Source: Hydrogenophilales bacterium
GTDB taxonomy: Bacteria > Pseudomonadota > Gammaproteobacteria > Burkholderiales > Thiobacillaceae
Assembly (NCBI GenBank): GCA_011391655.1
Contig: JAABQE010000209.1
Span: forward strand, 1-11,563
Direction of reading: 5' to 3'
DNA: 11,563 nucleotides
Position numbers and translations under genes: made by a program. Shown here one piece after another: positions 10,555 to 11,563 of this stretch (position 1 is the stretch's first letter; each line of letters starts with the position of its first letter). Below the pieces are notes generated by a model, which was given only the letters and a program-made list of their open reading frames with translations, was not told where the DNA came from and searched no databases.

Positions 10555-11046
10555 ATGAAATCGTTGTTTTTCGCTGTCCTGCTTGCCGCTTCCTCACCCG
10601 CCATCGCTGCCCAGCCCGATATATTGCCGGTCAAGCAGATCAGCCTGGAACTGGCGCGCGATATCGCCATGGCCTCGGTCGAAGCGTGTCGGCTGAACGG
10701 CTACACCGTATCGGCCGTCGTGCTGGATCGCGCCGGCAACGTGCAGGCCGCGCTACGAGACACTCTGGCGGCGCGCCACACGCTGGAAATCGCCGAGCGC
10801 AAGGCCGGCATGGCCATCATGTCGGGGATTGATACGGGCGAATTCCGGGCGGCGCGCAGTGACATTCGTCCCGAACTCAACCATATTGATAGCCTCATCG
10901 TCATGGAAGGCGGGCTGCCCATTCGTGCCGCCGGCAGCCTGATCGGCGCGGTGGGTGTGTCCGGCGCGCCCGGCGGCGAGAAGGATGCCGCCTGCGCTGC
11001 TGCCGCACTCAAAAAGCTGGACGAACGACTCGAATTTTCCATGTAA
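10555..11046 (+). CDS. GlcG/HbpS-like heme-binding family protein, exported
   Basis: A 163-residue protein of the GlcG/HbpS (DUF336) family. Some members, such as Streptomyces HbpS, bind heme or corrinoids, while others are of unknown function. The N-terminus MKSLFFAVLLAASSPAIAA is a signal peptide with likely cleavage around residue 19, so the mature protein is periplasmic or secreted. Family landmarks follow: LARDIAMASVEACRLNGYTVSAVVLDRAGNV-type sequence (33-63), the alternation of RHTLEIAERKAGMA (74-87), GGLPIRAAGSLIGAVGVSG (119-137) with the glycine-rich loop GAPGGEKD (137-144), and a C-terminal helix. The strong ribosome binding site and 20-base spacing place it in an operon with the TraB-family gene. 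The real ligand cannot be told from the sequence. Confidence 0.9.
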   Translation: MKSLFFAVLLAASSPAIAAQPDILPVKQISLELARDIAMASVEACRLNGYTVSAVVLDRAGNVQAALRDTLAARHTLEIAERKAGMAIMSGIDTGEFRAARSDIRPELNHIDSLIVMEGGLPIRAAGSLIGAVGVSGAPGGEKDAACAAAALKKLDERLEFSM

Positions 11047-11079
11047 GGCCGGCAAACCGGAGCTTTCCGCGCGGGTGAC

Positions 11080-11136
11080 AAGCCCCGCCCTCCAAAGGTA
11101 GTGCGCGGTTGTTGGGGCTTTAGCGCCTCTACTACC
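11080..11136. repeat. REP-like palindromic element, possible terminator
   Basis: The 165-base gap 11047-11211 holds nested inverted repeats. GGTAGT (11097-11102) pairs with ACTACC (11131-11136), enclosing GGGGCTTTAGCGCC (11114-11127), which folds on itself with one mismatch. In competition, AAGCCCC (11080-11086) can pair with GGGGCTT (11114-11120). The GTAGT...GGGCTTTAGC...ACTAC layout resembles REP-type repeats common in Proteobacteria. It may end transcription of the two exported genes, but no T-run follows. A weaker CCGGcaaaCCGG hairpin is at 11049-11060. Confidence 0.5.
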
Positions 11137-11155
11137 ACGGCCTACCTCTTGCAGG

Positions 11156-11161
11156 TAAAAT
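11156..11161 (+). promoter_or_regulatory. Possible -10 element for phosphoribulokinase
   Basis: TAAAAT stands 50 bases upstream of the prk start, in the only AT-richer stretch of the gap. No good -35 is seen at 16-18 bases upstream. I could not recognise a convincing CbbR-type LysR box. The call is weak. Confidence 0.25.
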
Positions 11162-11198
11162 GCTACGGTTTCGCTTAATTCCTACTTACCCATCCATC

Positions 11199-11204
11199 AG
11201 GGAG
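11199..11204 (+). promoter_or_regulatory. Ribosome binding site of prk
   Basis: AGGGAG lies 7 bases upstream of the ATG at 11212 and supports that start and strong translation. Confidence 0.8.
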
Positions 11205-11211
11205 TCCCAGC

Positions 11212-11563
11212 ATGTCCAAGAAGCATCCCGTCATTGCGGTCACGGGCTCGTCCGGCGCCGGCACCACCACCGTCAAGCGCGCGTTCGAGCACATTTTTTT
11301 CCGTGAAAAAATCAATGCAGCCGTGATCGAAGGCGACAGCTTCCACAGCCTGTCACGGGTTGATTTCAAGGAAGCGGTCAAAAAGGCCGAGGCCGAAGGC
11401 AACATGTCGTTCAGCCATTTTGGCCCGCAGTCCAACCACTTCGCCAAGCTGGCCGAGCTGTTCGAAACTTACGGCAAAACCGGCAGCGGCAAAAAGCGCT
11501 TTTACATCCACAGCGATGCCGAAGCGGCCGAACACAACAAGCGTCTCGGCAGCAGCCTCAACC
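11212..11563 (+). CDS. prk: Phosphoribulokinase, N-terminal part
   Basis: Calvin-cycle enzyme that phosphorylates ribulose 5-phosphate with ATP to give ribulose 1,5-bisphosphate, the substrate of RuBisCO. The window holds 117 codons and then cuts the gene. The sequence matches the class I proteobacterial form from the first residues: MSKKHPVIAVTGSSGAGTTTV with the P-loop at 12-20. GDSFH follows, with D42, H45 and R49 at the same positions as the functional residues of the Rhodobacter enzyme. Residue 46 is serine where an arginine is usual. MSFSHFGPQSNHF (65-77) and FETYGKTGSGKKRFYIHSDAEA (84-105) fit the family. It is separated from the upstream exported genes by 165 bases with repeats and has its own ribosome binding site, so it probably starts its own transcript. 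Its presence indicates CO2 fixation. Confidence 0.96.
   Translation, partial: MSKKHPVIAVTGSSGAGTTTVKRAFEHIFFREKINAAVIEGDSFHSLSRVDFKEAVKKAEAEGNMSFSHFGPQSNHFAKLAELFETYGKTGSGKKRFYIHSDAEAAEHNKRLGSSLN

Overview
The window looks like ordinary chromosomal sequence from an autotrophic betaproteobacterium, of the general Thiobacillus/Nitrosomonadales type. The G+C is high. Housekeeping genes are tightly packed in an order typical of Proteobacteria. A class I phosphoribulokinase at the right edge implies the Calvin cycle. The lineage is inferred from protein character and gene order, not from a search.

Layout, right to left on the minus strand: leuS - lptE - holA - proA - nadD - rsfS - rlmH - maf - rng - alkA-like (cut by the left edge). 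From leuS to rng the genes overlap by 4 bases or are separated by 20 bases or fewer, so this reads as one long operon of about 9 kb. It combines leucyl-tRNA charging, LPS export, DNA polymerase clamp loading, proline and NAD synthesis, ribosome silencing and modification, nucleotide sanitation and RNA processing. It resembles the E. coli leuS-lptE-holA-nadD-rsfS-rlmH cluster joined to the maf-rng pair, with proA placed between holA and nadD. A 101-base gap with CGCGAAG repeats separates rng from the glycosylase gene.

Layout on the plus strand: a 116-base divergent intergenic region (9426-9541) with a perfect TATAAT for leuS, then two genes for predicted exported proteins (TraB/GumN family, and a GlcG/HbpS-like heme-binding family protein). 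A 165-base intergenic region with palindromic repeats follows, then the start of phosphoribulokinase, cut by the right edge.

I found no CRISPR array, rRNA or tRNA gene, insertion sequence, phage gene or recognisable new multi-gene system. The most unusual signal is inside leuS. Its editing domain carries an in-frame GC-rich palindrome of intergenic-repeat type, and a second lower-GC segment that also looks like acquired repeat sequence. Both are translated and together lengthen the protein. Secondary points are the uncharacterised exported gene pair next to phosphoribulokinase, tandem direct repeats just upstream of that pair, and a small duplication at the holA/proA junction.
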